DNA of 64,000 nt from Crocinitomix catalasitica ATCC 23190 (lineage in GTDB: Bacteria; Bacteroidota; Bacteroidia; Flavobacteriales_D; Crocinitomicaceae), in assembly GCF_000621625.1 (NCBI RefSeq), contig NZ_JHXV01000010.1:119941-183940 (forward strand), given 5' to 3'. The translations under genes were made by a program, and so were the position numbers. The notes under the pieces were generated by a model. It saw only the letters and a program-made list of their open reading frames with translations. It was not told where the DNA came from and ran no database searches. Shown here piece after piece: positions 44,093 to 52,176 of the stretch. Numbering within the stretch: the first letter of the stretch is position 1; each line of letters begins with the position of its first letter.

Positions 44093-45943
44093 TTAACTGC
44101 TTTTTATTTCCATTAGAAAATTGCTTCGAATCCATGTTAAACTGTCTGAAACATTTTCAAATACATTTTCTTCAGGTACCAAATCAGGTATTATATCGAT
44201 ACTTTCTAACATCAGTTTAGGATATTTGTTTAATCCAACAAATAGTATTTGGATATTGTTTCTTGAGAGTTCTATTAATACATCCTCCATGGCATATAAT
44301 CCAGATTGATCTATATATGTCATTTTACTTGTGCGAATAATTACAATACACGCTTCTTTAGGAATTTGTTTTGCAAGTATTTGGAATTCACTGGTAGAAC
44401 CAAAGAATAACGGTCCATTGACATGTTTAATGAATACATTTTCTTTAAATGAAGCTGGAAAGTTTTGTTCATCTGCCCAAATAGGTTCTTGATCAAGCGT
44501 ACTAATATTAGAATGTCGCGTAGTTAAATCACCAATTTGTTTCATGAATACTAGGGATGCTAAAACAAGTCCAATACCGACGGCATAAACCAAGTCCCAA
44601 ACAGATGCTAGGATTAAAACGACTATCATGATTAATACTTCGGATTTTGGCATCTTTGGAATCGCTTTTAATCCTTTGTAATCCATCACACCTATGCCTA
44701 CCGTGACTAATATTCCAGCTAAAACTGCGGCTGGAATTTTTGATGCGACTGGCCCCAGTGTCAGTAAGATCATTAATAATAAAACACCCGCAATCATTCC
44801 TGATAACCTTGTTTTCCCCCCTGCATTTATATTGACAATTGTTCTTATCGTAGCTCCTGCACCTGGTATGCCTCCAAAAATTGAAGCGATAGAATTGCCA
44901 ATTCCTTGTCCTACAAGTTCTTTATTAGGATTGTGTTTAGTTTTTGTCACGTTGTCAGCAACTACGGAGGTCAATAATGAATCGATAGCACCTAATAATG
45001 AAAGTGTCAGGGCTGTGAATATATATGGCTGAATTCCTGCCCAACTAAATTCTTTAAAAACCTCCCAATGTGGAATGGGGAGTCCTGTTGGGATTTCTGA
45101 AATGGTTTGATAGTTTAATGAAAAGCCCACAGCAATACTGGTCATCACAATAAGGGCTATTAAAGTACTTGGAATAGCTGTGGTAATGCGTTTAAAACCA
45201 TAAATAATAATGATAGTACCCAATGCAAGCCAAAATTCTAACCAATTAATCTGTTGAATAGCTTTTGGAAACATTTTTATTGCTCCAATTACTCCCGAAG
45301 CTTCTTTACTTGCCAAGGTTTTAGCTTCAACCATTATTAACGAATCTGAAATAGCACCCGCACGTTGAATTGTTTCTTGAAAGTCTTCCAAAACTAAGAT
45401 GTCTTTGCCAGCTTCTTCGTGAAGAATTTTTTCGAGTAGAACTGCTTCAGCTTGAGGTTTAAAACTATTAACAAATTCTGTATCTTCTTTTGGGTAGTAT
45501 CCTATTGCCGGTAATATTTGTGTAATTAAAATCATAATTCCAATGGCAGACATAAATCCAGAAACAACAGGGTAGGGTATGTATTTTATGTATTGTCCGA
45601 CTCCCGTAAATCCCATGATAATTTGAAAGAGTCCAGCCAATAAAAATACACTTAAAATTGTTGGAATAGCGCTTTCAAAATCGCCGTCATTCGCGGCGAT
45701 TAAACCTGCCACAACAACCATGCTAATTGCTGTCATTGGTGCTGTAGGTCCAGATATTTGAGTGTCGGTTCCTCCGAATAATGCCGCAAAGAAAGCAATG
45801 AAAATAGCCCCATAAAGACCGGCATCAGGCCCCATGCCCGAACTAACACCAAATGCTAATGCAAGGGGAAGGGCAACAATACCGGCTGTTAGCCCACCAA
45901 ATAAATCTCCTTTAATATGTTTGAAATTGAAATAGTCTCTCAT
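44093..45943 (-). CDS. SulP-family anion transporter with STAS domain
   Basis: A 616-residue SLC26/SulP protein. The membrane domain (about 1-470) starts with GDLFGGLTAGIVALPLALAFG and has the SGPTAPMTA and IDSLLTSVVADN motifs; a cytosolic STAS domain (about 510-605) ends it, with IRTSKMTYIDQSGLYAMEDVL. An insert of about 60 residues (near 150-215) between helices is longer than usual. Substrates in the family are sulfate, bicarbonate or other anions; which applies is not visible. It is monocistronic, with possible regulatory hairpins upstream and a terminator downstream. Confidence 0.9.
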   Translation of the reverse strand: MRDYFNFKHIKGDLFGGLTAGIVALPLALAFGVSSGMGPDAGLYGAIFIAFFAALFGGTDTQISGPTAPMTAISMVVVAGLIAANDGDFESAIPTILSVFLLAGLFQIIMGFTGVGQYIKYIPYPVVSGFMSAIGIMILITQILPAIGYYPKEDTEFVNSFKPQAEAVLLEKILHEEAGKDILVLEDFQETIQRAGAISDSLIMVEAKTLASKEASGVIGAIKMFPKAIQQINWLEFWLALGTIIIIYGFKRITTAIPSTLIALIVMTSIAVGFSLNYQTISEIPTGLPIPHWEVFKEFSWAGIQPYIFTALTLSLLGAIDSLLTSVVADNVTKTKHNPNKELVGQGIGNSIASIFGGIPGAGATIRTIVNINAGGKTRLSGMIAGVLLLMILLTLGPVASKIPAAVLAGILVTVGIGVMDYKGLKAIPKMPKSEVLIMIVVLILASVWDLVYAVGIGLVLASLVFMKQIGDLTTRHSNISTLDQEPIWADEQNFPASFKENVFIKHVNGPLFFGSTSEFQILAKQIPKEACIVIIRTSKMTYIDQSGLYAMEDVLIELSRNNIQILFVGLNKYPKLMLESIDIIPDLVPEENVFENVSDSLTWIRSNFLMEIKSS

Positions 45944-46033
45944 TGAATTAATGTAAAATAAATAACTAAAAAATTAAATTTTAGTCGATAGTAAAGTTAG
46001 GATTTGGATGTGATGTTTGAGCTAAATATCCTC

Positions 46034-46090
46034 AGGTTGATAAGTCAAAACTTGAACAAAAACATCAACCTTCATAGTAAATAATGAAGG
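46034..46090 (-). promoter_or_regulatory. Mutually exclusive hairpins, candidate leader structure
   Basis: AGGTTGAT (46034-46041) pairs with ATCAACCT (46064-46071), and CCTTCAT (46069-46075) pairs with ATGAAGG (46084-46090). The two stems share CCT (46069-46071), so only one can form at a time, as in attenuators. It is 91 nt upstream of the SulP start, relevant only if transcription begins beyond 46090. Confidence 0.3.
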
Positions 46091-46231
46091 CAAAAAATCG
46101 ATATTTTTAAGTCGATAACTTCTCATCGAATGGACTATAAGTAAATTGTCTTTTCTGTATTTGCTTGATTCAATACTCTTTTATAATAATACGATTATTT
46201 TTAAGAAGAATAGTAAGGAAGAAGAATATAT

Positions 46232-46261
46232 TTTGAAATTCATGTAGGTTTTGTATCTTTG
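46232..46261 (+). promoter_or_regulatory. Promoter of the metal operon
   Basis: TTTG (46232-46235) and TATCTTTG (46254-46261), both perfect, with an 18-nt spacer. The start site is expected near 46267, at the GTG start codon itself (46266), implying a leaderless or nearly leaderless message. Confidence 0.75.
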
Positions 46262-46265
46262 TACA

Positions 46266-46679
46266 GTGAGAAGATTTTTGTCCATATTTTTTCTTTTAAT
46301 TTTTACTTATCAATCGATAGGTCAGAGTATCAATTACCATTATTGTCACGGCGAATTAACAGGTGTTTCACTTGTTGAATCAGTTCAGTGTTGTTGTGCA
46401 CCAAATGTGAATATTTCTGAATGTTCACCAAAAAGTATTGGTAATGATTTGAAAATTAATAAAACGGATTGTTGCTCGACTTCATCAAGTACTGAGATTA
46501 CAGAAATTGTAAATGAAAAGATAACAACGAATCCTGTTCATGTAATTCAAACTTTAACTGAAGTTTTTATTGCTGATTTGGTTGAACTTAGTTCGGTTCA
46601 CACCAAGGCTATAAAGCATTATTACGAACCGAATCTAATATTTGACATTCCTGTCAAATTGCAAAGTTTCATCATTTGA
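46266..46679 (+). CDS. HYC_CC_PP family exported Cys-rich protein
   Basis: From GTG 46266 the protein has 137 residues with a Sec signal peptide (MRRFLSIFFLLIFTYQSIGQ). The mature part holds the family's H25-Y26-C27 and paired cysteines at 42-44, 53 and 69-70, spacing suited to binding a soft metal. Such proteins are found beside TonB receptors and HMA proteins in Bacteroidota. The frame could begin at TTG 46251, but that codon lies inside the promoter, so GTG is preferred. It heads a three-gene unit. Copper is the likeliest metal, by context only. Confidence 0.75.
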   Translation: MRRFLSIFFLLIFTYQSIGQSINYHYCHGELTGVSLVESVQCCCAPNVNISECSPKSIGNDLKINKTDCCSTSSSTEITEIVNEKITTNPVHVIQTLTEVFIADLVELSSVHTKAIKHYYEPNLIFDIPVKLQSFII

Positions 46680-46729
46680 TACCGTTTCAATTTCGTAAAA
46701 GATTTTGTTAAACGAATAATCAAATAAAA

Positions 46730-48946
46730 ATGCAAAAATTATTATTAATAGTATTGTTACTAATAGGTACAAATGCTATTTCACAAACAACAAAAATTAT
46801 TCGTGGTAAAGTTATAACCACCAATAAATTAGATAAAAAAAGTGCCTTACCAGGAGCGAAAATAAGATGGGTCAATGATGCGAATGTTGCAGTCTCAGAC
46901 GTGAATGGTAAGTTTACGATCAAGAATGAAAACTTACCTGATACAATTAAAATTTCATTCACAGGCTACGAAACATTAACCTATTGGGTGACAGATGCTA
47001 GTCAAGAATTAGATTTCGATTTAAAACAAGGTAATATTCTTGATGGAGTAGAAGTCATTGCGAAAAACAGAGGGAAAAGTATCGATCTTATCAGTGCAAC
47101 AGGAGTTGAGCATATAGGAGAGGATGAATTGAGAAAAGCAGCTTGCTGTAATCTTTCAGAGTCTTTCGAAACCAATGCTTCTGTAGATGTAAATATAACA
47201 GATGCTGTTTCTGGAGCAAAGAAAATCCAAATGCTTGGATTGGATGGTGTTTATACGCAATTACAATGGGAAAATATTCCTTTGGTGAGAGGGTTGTCAA
47301 CTTCATACGGTTTGAGTTTTACACCTGGAACATGGATAGAATCTATTCAAATCACAAAAGGCACAGGTTCTGTTGTTAACGGTTATGAATCAATGGCTGG
47401 CATGATTAATTTGGAAATAAAAAAGCCAACTGAAAGTGAACGGTTTTATGTAAACTTATATGGGAACAAATTCGGACGAGCTGAAGTTAATTTTCATGGT
47501 GCTCAAATGCTGAATAAAAAATGGTCGACTATGAGTTTTATCCATTATTCTAATCAATTATTTGAATCAGATGTTAATAATGATGGGTTCAGAGATATGC
47601 CAATTGGTTCAATCATTGCATTAATGAATCGATGGTCTTATCAAGGTGATAAAATGGAGGCTAAATTTGGTGTGAAAGCCACTTATGGCGACAAAATGGG
47701 AGGTCAATTAAAAAGCCAACCAAACGACGTGGCTTCGGGTTTGTGGAATGCTAAAATGAATACTGAACATGTGGAATTGTTTTCTAAAACTGGTTTCTAT
47801 TTAAAGAATAGACCGTCTGGCAGTATCGGTTTAATCAGCCAATGGAAATATCATCATATGAACAATGTTTTTGGTAATTCTAGTTATGATGGTACACAGA
47901 AAAAAGGTTATTTAAATGTGATGTATGGAGATATAATTCGAAATACAAATCATAATATTAAAACTGGCTTGAGTATGACTGTCGATAATTACAATCAAGT
48001 TTATAATGACTCGAACTTTGTGAAAACTGAAATTGTACCAGGCGCTTTTGCTGAGTATACTTATAACTCATTGGATAAATTAATTTTGGTTTTGGGTGTA
48101 AGAGGAGATTATCATAATTTGTATGGCCCCTTATTTGCTCCAAGATTCCATGGTAAGTATAACTTTTCAAAGAGAAATGCTTTAAGAATAAGTGTTGGAA
48201 GAGGTTACCGAGTTCCAAATCCATATGCTGATTTTATGAGCCAAATGGCAAGTAATAGAAAATGGATTGTTAATCCTAATCTAACACCAGAAGATGGTGT
48301 TACATCAGGAATAACCTTTACGCAGAAATTTTTGACAAATGACCATGTCTCTACTTTTTCTGTTGATTATTTCTACACCCATTTCTTAAATCAATTAATC
48401 ATTGATATGGATGTGGATCCGAACGAAATTCATATCTATAATACAAATAGTACTTCATTCTCACATAGTGTTCAGGCTGAATTAACGATAAAGCCATACA
48501 AGGTACTTGAACTGAGAGGTGCATTTAAATATTATAATGTACAAGCAACTTATAATAATGAATTGCAACAGAAAGCTTTCGTACCGAAGTATAGAGTATT
48601 ATTAAATATTGGTTATGAATCACGCAATAAAAAATGGTTGGTTGATGTAACAGGAAATTGGGTGGGTCGTAAACGATTACCGAGTACTGCTACCAACCCT
48701 GAAATATACCAACGTGCAGAAATATCTGATGATTATTGGCTTCTAAATAGTCAAATCACTTATAATTTTAAGAAGTTTAGTGTATATATTGGAGGTGAGA
48801 ATTTATTAAATGTCATACAGAAAAATGCGATTATTTCTTCAAATGATCCTTTTGGTACGTATTTTGACGCTACACAAATATGGGCACCTATAAGTGGTGC
48901 GAATGTTTATATAGGATTACATTATAGTTTAAAACAAAAAAAGTAA
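46730..48946 (+). CDS. TonB-dependent receptor, probably for a metal
   Basis: A 738-residue outer-membrane receptor with a signal peptide (ending AISQ), a carboxypeptidase-like regulatory domain (about 22-100), a plug (about 110-235) and a 22-strand barrel closing IYIGLHYSLKQKK-like at the end. The plug carries an unusual Cys pair, C139-C140 in KAACCNLSESF, and the N-terminal TonB-box region is short. The Cys pair, the Cys-rich gene before it and the HMA gene 7 nt after it point to uptake or sensing of a soft metal such as copper. The substrate is inferred. Confidence 0.87.
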   Translation: MQKLLLIVLLLIGTNAISQTTKIIRGKVITTNKLDKKSALPGAKIRWVNDANVAVSDVNGKFTIKNENLPDTIKISFTGYETLTYWVTDASQELDFDLKQGNILDGVEVIAKNRGKSIDLISATGVEHIGEDELRKAACCNLSESFETNASVDVNITDAVSGAKKIQMLGLDGVYTQLQWENIPLVRGLSTSYGLSFTPGTWIESIQITKGTGSVVNGYESMAGMINLEIKKPTESERFYVNLYGNKFGRAEVNFHGAQMLNKKWSTMSFIHYSNQLFESDVNNDGFRDMPIGSIIALMNRWSYQGDKMEAKFGVKATYGDKMGGQLKSQPNDVASGLWNAKMNTEHVELFSKTGFYLKNRPSGSIGLISQWKYHHMNNVFGNSSYDGTQKKGYLNVMYGDIIRNTNHNIKTGLSMTVDNYNQVYNDSNFVKTEIVPGAFAEYTYNSLDKLILVLGVRGDYHNLYGPLFAPRFHGKYNFSKRNALRISVGRGYRVPNPYADFMSQMASNRKWIVNPNLTPEDGVTSGITFTQKFLTNDHVSTFSVDYFYTHFLNQLIIDMDVDPNEIHIYNTNSTSFSHSVQAELTIKPYKVLELRGAFKYYNVQATYNNELQQKAFVPKYRVLLNIGYESRNKKWLVDVTGNWVGRKRLPSTATNPEIYQRAEISDDYWLLNSQITYNFKKFSVYIGGENLLNVIQKNAIISSNDPFGTYFDATQIWAPISGANVYIGLHYSLKQKK

Positions 48947-48953
48947 ATATAAA

Positions 48954-49304
48954 ATGAAAAATTTAGGAATATTATTAGTTGGATTGGTATTAGTAAGCGG
49001 TTTGTTTTCTGTTGAAAAGCAACCAAAAGTTAAAACAGTAGAAATTTTAACAAGTTCTGTTTGTGGAGATTGTAAAGATCGAATTGAAACAGAGTTGAAT
49101 TATACAAAAGGGGTTATTTTTTCAGAGTTAAATCTGGAAACAAAAATAGTTACTGTAAAATACAAAACAAAAGTCCTTTCGGAAAATGACATAAAAGTCG
49201 TGATCGCAAATTTAGGATATGATGCAGGTGAAACAAAAAGAAATGACGAGGCTTTCGGTAATTTGCCAAAATGTTGTCAGTCTGAAGGTCATTGCGCTAG
49301 ATAA
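48954..49304 (+). CDS. Exported heavy-metal-associated (HMA) protein
   Basis: A 116-residue protein with an N-terminal hydrophobic signal or anchor (residues 4-20) and a ferredoxin-like HMA domain. The metal site is C37-G-D-C40 in SSVCGDCKDRIE, where typical domains have MxCxxC. The C-terminus has a second Cys group, C107-C108 and C114 with H113. This fits an extracytoplasmic metal chaperone for the operon's TonB receptor. A strong terminator follows it. Confidence 0.87.
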   Translation: MKNLGILLVGLVLVSGLFSVEKQPKVKTVEILTSSVCGDCKDRIETELNYTKGVIFSELNLETKIVTVKYKTKVLSENDIKVVIANLGYDAGETKRNDEAFGNLPKCCQSEGHCAR

Positions 49305-49325
49305 TTCATAGAACAATACTCAATT

Positions 49326-49356
49326 AAACGCAACCTTAACGGGTTGCGTTTTTTTT
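49326..49356 (+). terminator. Terminator of the metal operon
   Basis: AAACGCAACC (49326-49335) pairs perfectly with GGTTGCGTTT (49342-49351) around a 6-nt loop and is followed by a T run to 49356. It is 22 nt after the HMA stop. Confidence 0.92.
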
Positions 49357-49397
49357 GTGTAATTTTCTCAAATAGTATTGAATTGAGAAGCATCATT

Positions 49398-49438
49398 CGA
49401 AGGTAAGTTTTAGACTCATTCATTGAAAATTACCTTTG
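49398..49438 (+). promoter_or_regulatory. Promoter of the O-methyltransferase operon within an inverted repeat
   Basis: TTTA (49409-49412) and TACCTTTG (49431-49438) lie 18 nt apart. The same stretch is an inverted repeat: GAAGGTAAGTTTT (49399-49411) faces AAAATTACCTTTG (49426-49438) with one unpaired base, so a dimeric regulator bound here would cover the promoter. The leader is about 105 nt. Confidence 0.5.
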
Positions 49439-49549
49439 ATAGGACATTTATTGGAAGCTTTAGTGTTTATCTTTAATGGAATTAAGAAACAAGTATTTTT
49501 AGGATCGGTTATTAAGCAAATATCAATTAACTTTATGCAAAATTAGAAT

Positions 49550-50191
49550 ATGGATTTTTTAGACGAGAAATTAGAGGAATACCTTGAGGTAAACACGAGT
49601 GAAGAATCGAAAGAATTAAATGATTTGTCTAGGGAAACGCATCTTAAAGTTTTGCGACCTCGAATGCTGTCAGGGCATCTACAGGGCCGATTTTTGAGTA
49701 TGATTTCTAAAATGATTAATCCTAAATATATATTAGAGATTGGCACATACACTGGTTATTCGGCAATGTGTTTGGCTGAAGGGTTAAATCCAGAAGGGAA
49801 ATTAGTAACGATTGATAGGAATGACGAATTAAAACCTATTTTGAGTAAATACTTGATGAGCTCTGAATATGCTTCAAAAATTGATTTACATTTTGGTTTG
49901 GCGACAGATATAATTCCTACTTTAGAAGGAGGAATCGATTTGGTATTTTTAGATGCAGATAAACCTAATTATGCCAATTATTTTAACTTGGTGATAGATA
50001 AATTAAATCCTGGTGGTTTTATTCTAGCAGATAATGTATTATGGAGTGGAAAAGTAGTTGAGGAAGCTAATGCGGCTGATAAAAGTACACAAGCGATAGT
50101 TGATTTTAATAAAATGGTGAATGATGATGAACGTGTTGAGAATGTTATGTTGCCAATTAGAGATGGGATTACACTGATAAGAAAAAAATAA
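49550..50191 (+). CDS. SAM-dependent O-methyltransferase (COMT-like)
   Basis: A 213-residue class I methyltransferase of the caffeoyl-CoA/catechol O-methyltransferase type. The SAM site is YILEIGTYTGYSAMCLAEGL, the metal-binding residues are in DLVFLDADKPNY and ILADNVLWSGKV. Metal-dependent O-methylation of a catechol-like or other hydroxyl is the family reaction; the substrate here is unknown. It overlaps threonine aldolase by 1 nt. Confidence 0.9.
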   Translation: MDFLDEKLEEYLEVNTSEESKELNDLSRETHLKVLRPRMLSGHLQGRFLSMISKMINPKYILEIGTYTGYSAMCLAEGLNPEGKLVTIDRNDELKPILSKYLMSSEYASKIDLHFGLATDIIPTLEGGIDLVFLDADKPNYANYFNLVIDKLNPGGFILADNVLWSGKVVEEANAADKSTQAIVDFNKMVNDDERVENVMLPIRDGITLIRKK

Positions 50192-51219
50192 TGAGAATTG
50201 TAGATTTTAGAAGTGATACTGTAACCAAACCTTCAATTAAAATGAGGGGATTTATGTTGGAAGCTGAAGTCGGGGATGATGTTTTTGGTGACGACCCTTC
50301 CATCAACGAATTGCAAAATTATGCTGCGAAAAAGTTCGGTAAAGAAGCTGCCTTATATTGCGCATCTGGAACTATGACGAATCAAATCGCTATCATGACA
50401 CATTGTTCGCCTGGTGATGAGTTAATTTGTCATGAAGAATCTCATATTTATCGTTACGAAGGAGGTGGAATAGCAAGGAATGCGCAAACTTCTGTAAGAT
50501 TGCTTCGTGGTAATAATGGTCGTATTGAAGCGAACCAAATCCCTGAACAAATAAATCCTTTTGATCCACATTATCCAATAACAAGGTTGGTAAGTATTGA
50601 GGATACCGCCAATAGAGGTGGTGGGCGTGTTTATGACTTCGAAGAAATAAAGCGAATTAAATTAGTTTGTGATGAATTAAATTTAAAACTACATCTTGAC
50701 GGAGCTAGAGTTTTTAATGCTTTGACTATTAATAATATTGATCCCTTGAGCTATGGGAAACAGTTTGATACCATATCGATTTGCTTGTCTAAAGGATTAG
50801 GAGCACCAGTAGGATCGTTACTTTTAGGAACGAAAGAATTTATTGCAAAAGCGCATCGCATTAGAAAAGTATTGGGTGGAGGAATGAGGCAAGCAGGAAT
50901 TATCGCTGCTGGTGGACTGTTCGCTCTTAAAAATAATATCAAACGATTGAATGAAGATCATAGTCGTGCAAAAAAAATCGGAAATGCTTTAACCGATTTG
51001 GATTGGGTAAAAGTTGTTTGGCCAGTTGAAACGAATATTGTGGTGGTTGAAGTAAAAGATAATTTTGATGAGTATGAAATTGTCGAAGATTTGAAAAAAT
51101 CTGGTATTTTATGTGTTACTTTCGGTAAGGGTAGAATCAGATTTACAACGCATTTAGATATTGATGATAATGATGTAGAGTTTTTAATAAATCACTTCAA
51201 AAAACATGTTCAAAAATAA
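50191..51219 (+). CDS. ltaE: Low-specificity L-threonine aldolase
   Basis: PLP enzyme that splits L-threonine or allo-threonine into glycine and acetaldehyde. The 342 residues include VDFRSDTVTKPS, EVGDDVFGDDPS, YCASGTMTNQIA, the PLP-phosphate contacts, LHLDGARVFNA and the lysine segment ISICLSKGLGAPVGS, where the Lys forms the Schiff base. All are typical. Its start overlaps the O-methyltransferase stop and its end overlaps the next lipoprotein gene by 14 nt. Confidence 0.95.
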   Translation: MRIVDFRSDTVTKPSIKMRGFMLEAEVGDDVFGDDPSINELQNYAAKKFGKEAALYCASGTMTNQIAIMTHCSPGDELICHEESHIYRYEGGGIARNAQTSVRLLRGNNGRIEANQIPEQINPFDPHYPITRLVSIEDTANRGGGRVYDFEEIKRIKLVCDELNLKLHLDGARVFNALTINNIDPLSYGKQFDTISICLSKGLGAPVGSLLLGTKEFIAKAHRIRKVLGGGMRQAGIIAAGGLFALKNNIKRLNEDHSRAKKIGNALTDLDWVKVVWPVETNIVVVEVKDNFDEYEIVEDLKKSGILCVTFGKGRIRFTTHLDIDDNDVEFLINHFKKHVQK

Positions 51220-51472
51220 AATAAATGAATTGAACAGGGTTCGCAAACTGTTGGTTTCATCAGCTATTGCAGTGTTTTTACTCGGTTGTTCGACAGGAGA
51301 ATGGTCGCATGATCAAAAAAGCACTATTTTGGGAGATTGTAGGGCAGAGGGTGGCACAAAAAAGTATTGTAATTGTTTTTTAGAAAATATTATTTCACAA
51401 TTTCCTGATCCAAATGAATTTGAAAAAATTGATTTTGAATCGGCTGTAAAAATTGCAGAAGAATGCAAATAA
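51206..51472 (+). CDS. Small Cys-containing lipoprotein
   Basis: An 88-residue protein with a basic start, a hydrophobic segment and lipobox LLGC (Cys28). The mature part has three further cysteines in DCRAEGGTKKYCNCFLEN and one near the end (EECK), followed by a short IISQFPDPNEFE. Proteins with this 'YCxCxLe.i...yP' arrangement are common small unknowns in Bacteroidota. It overlaps ltaE by 14 nt and the next lipoprotein by 10 nt. Confidence 0.75.
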   Translation: MFKNKINELNRVRKLLVSSAIAVFLLGCSTGEWSHDQKSTILGDCRAEGGTKKYCNCFLENIISQFPDPNEFEKIDFESAVKIAEECK

Positions 51473-52089
51473 ATATAAAAATTTACTCCTTATTAGTTTT
51501 TGGGATACTTGTCGTTTCATGTCAATCGGACGAAATGGAATCGAATACAATCTCAATGGAGGATTTTTCAGGAGGAACAGGTACTGAGGATTTAATAGTT
51601 GAAAAAGTAATTGAAGATACTTTGGCTTTTGAAATTCAAGTAGAGCAGGTCAATAATTTTGTGATTGAGCAAAAAGGGGAGTATAGTATATCTGCTCAAG
51701 ATGAATTTATGTTGCTTGATCGTTTTAACCCCGAGAAAAAGGAAAAATTAAGATTCGTAAGTAAAGTAGAGGCAACTGACAGTATTTTTAATAGTTATGA
51801 TCTGTTTTATTATGCTTTTGAAGATACTGTAAAAACTAAAAACGCCCTTTATAATTGGTTTGATTGTTTTGGCGATGGTTGCCAAATGATTAAGATGAAT
51901 GAAAATATAGAAGATTTGCAAACGAAAGGATTACAAACTTTAGTATTCGAAAAAGAAATCGTCATTTTGGTTAACAATTCTATCTCTTCAACGGAATGGA
52001 CAAAATTGGGAGGAGATCTTAAAAAAAATTGGATCGAAAATCCTAATCTTACTTTCACTGTTAGTAGCAGTAAGAAATTAATTTGGTAA
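51463..52089 (+). CDS. Lipoprotein of unknown function
   Basis: A 208-residue protein with a type II signal peptide (lipobox VVSC, Cys21) and an acidic linker. The mature part has a central YYAFEDTVKTKNALYNWFDCFGDGC block with two Cys, shown here only in outline, then strand-like segments. No family recognised. It is the last gene of the unit starting with the O-methyltransferase. Confidence 0.7.
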   Translation: MQINIKIYSLLVFGILVVSCQSDEMESNTISMEDFSGGTGTEDLIVEKVIEDTLAFEIQVEQVNNFVIEQKGEYSISAQDEFMLLDRFNPEKKEKLRFVSKVEATDSIFNSYDLFYYAFEDTVKTKNALYNWFDCFGDGCQMIKMNENIEDLQTKGLQTLVFEKEIVILVNNSISSTEWTKLGGDLKKNWIENPNLTFTVSSSKKLIW

Positions 52090-52176
52090 TTAAGCTAAAT
52101 TTTATTGTACTTTTCCTTTCCTTTTTGCGTATTCTTATGTAAAGTTTTGAACCTAACAAAAATTAAGAAAAATTAA

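Larger units (their letters stand above)
45944..46265. other. Intergenic region between the divergent SulP and metal operons
   Basis: It holds a TAACTTTA box on the minus strand (45998-45991), one base from the -7 consensus and 50 nt before the SulP ATG, the overlapping inverted repeats at 46034-46090, a small ATCGA/TCGAT hairpin (46097-46116), the octamer AGTCGATA twice (45983 and 46110), and the metal operon promoter at its right end. Confidence 0.55.

Noticed and set aside
46365..46385. A parS-like GTTTCAC sequence
   Set aside because: Only one half-site resembles the parS palindrome; the other half is absent and it lies inside the HYC_CC_PP gene.
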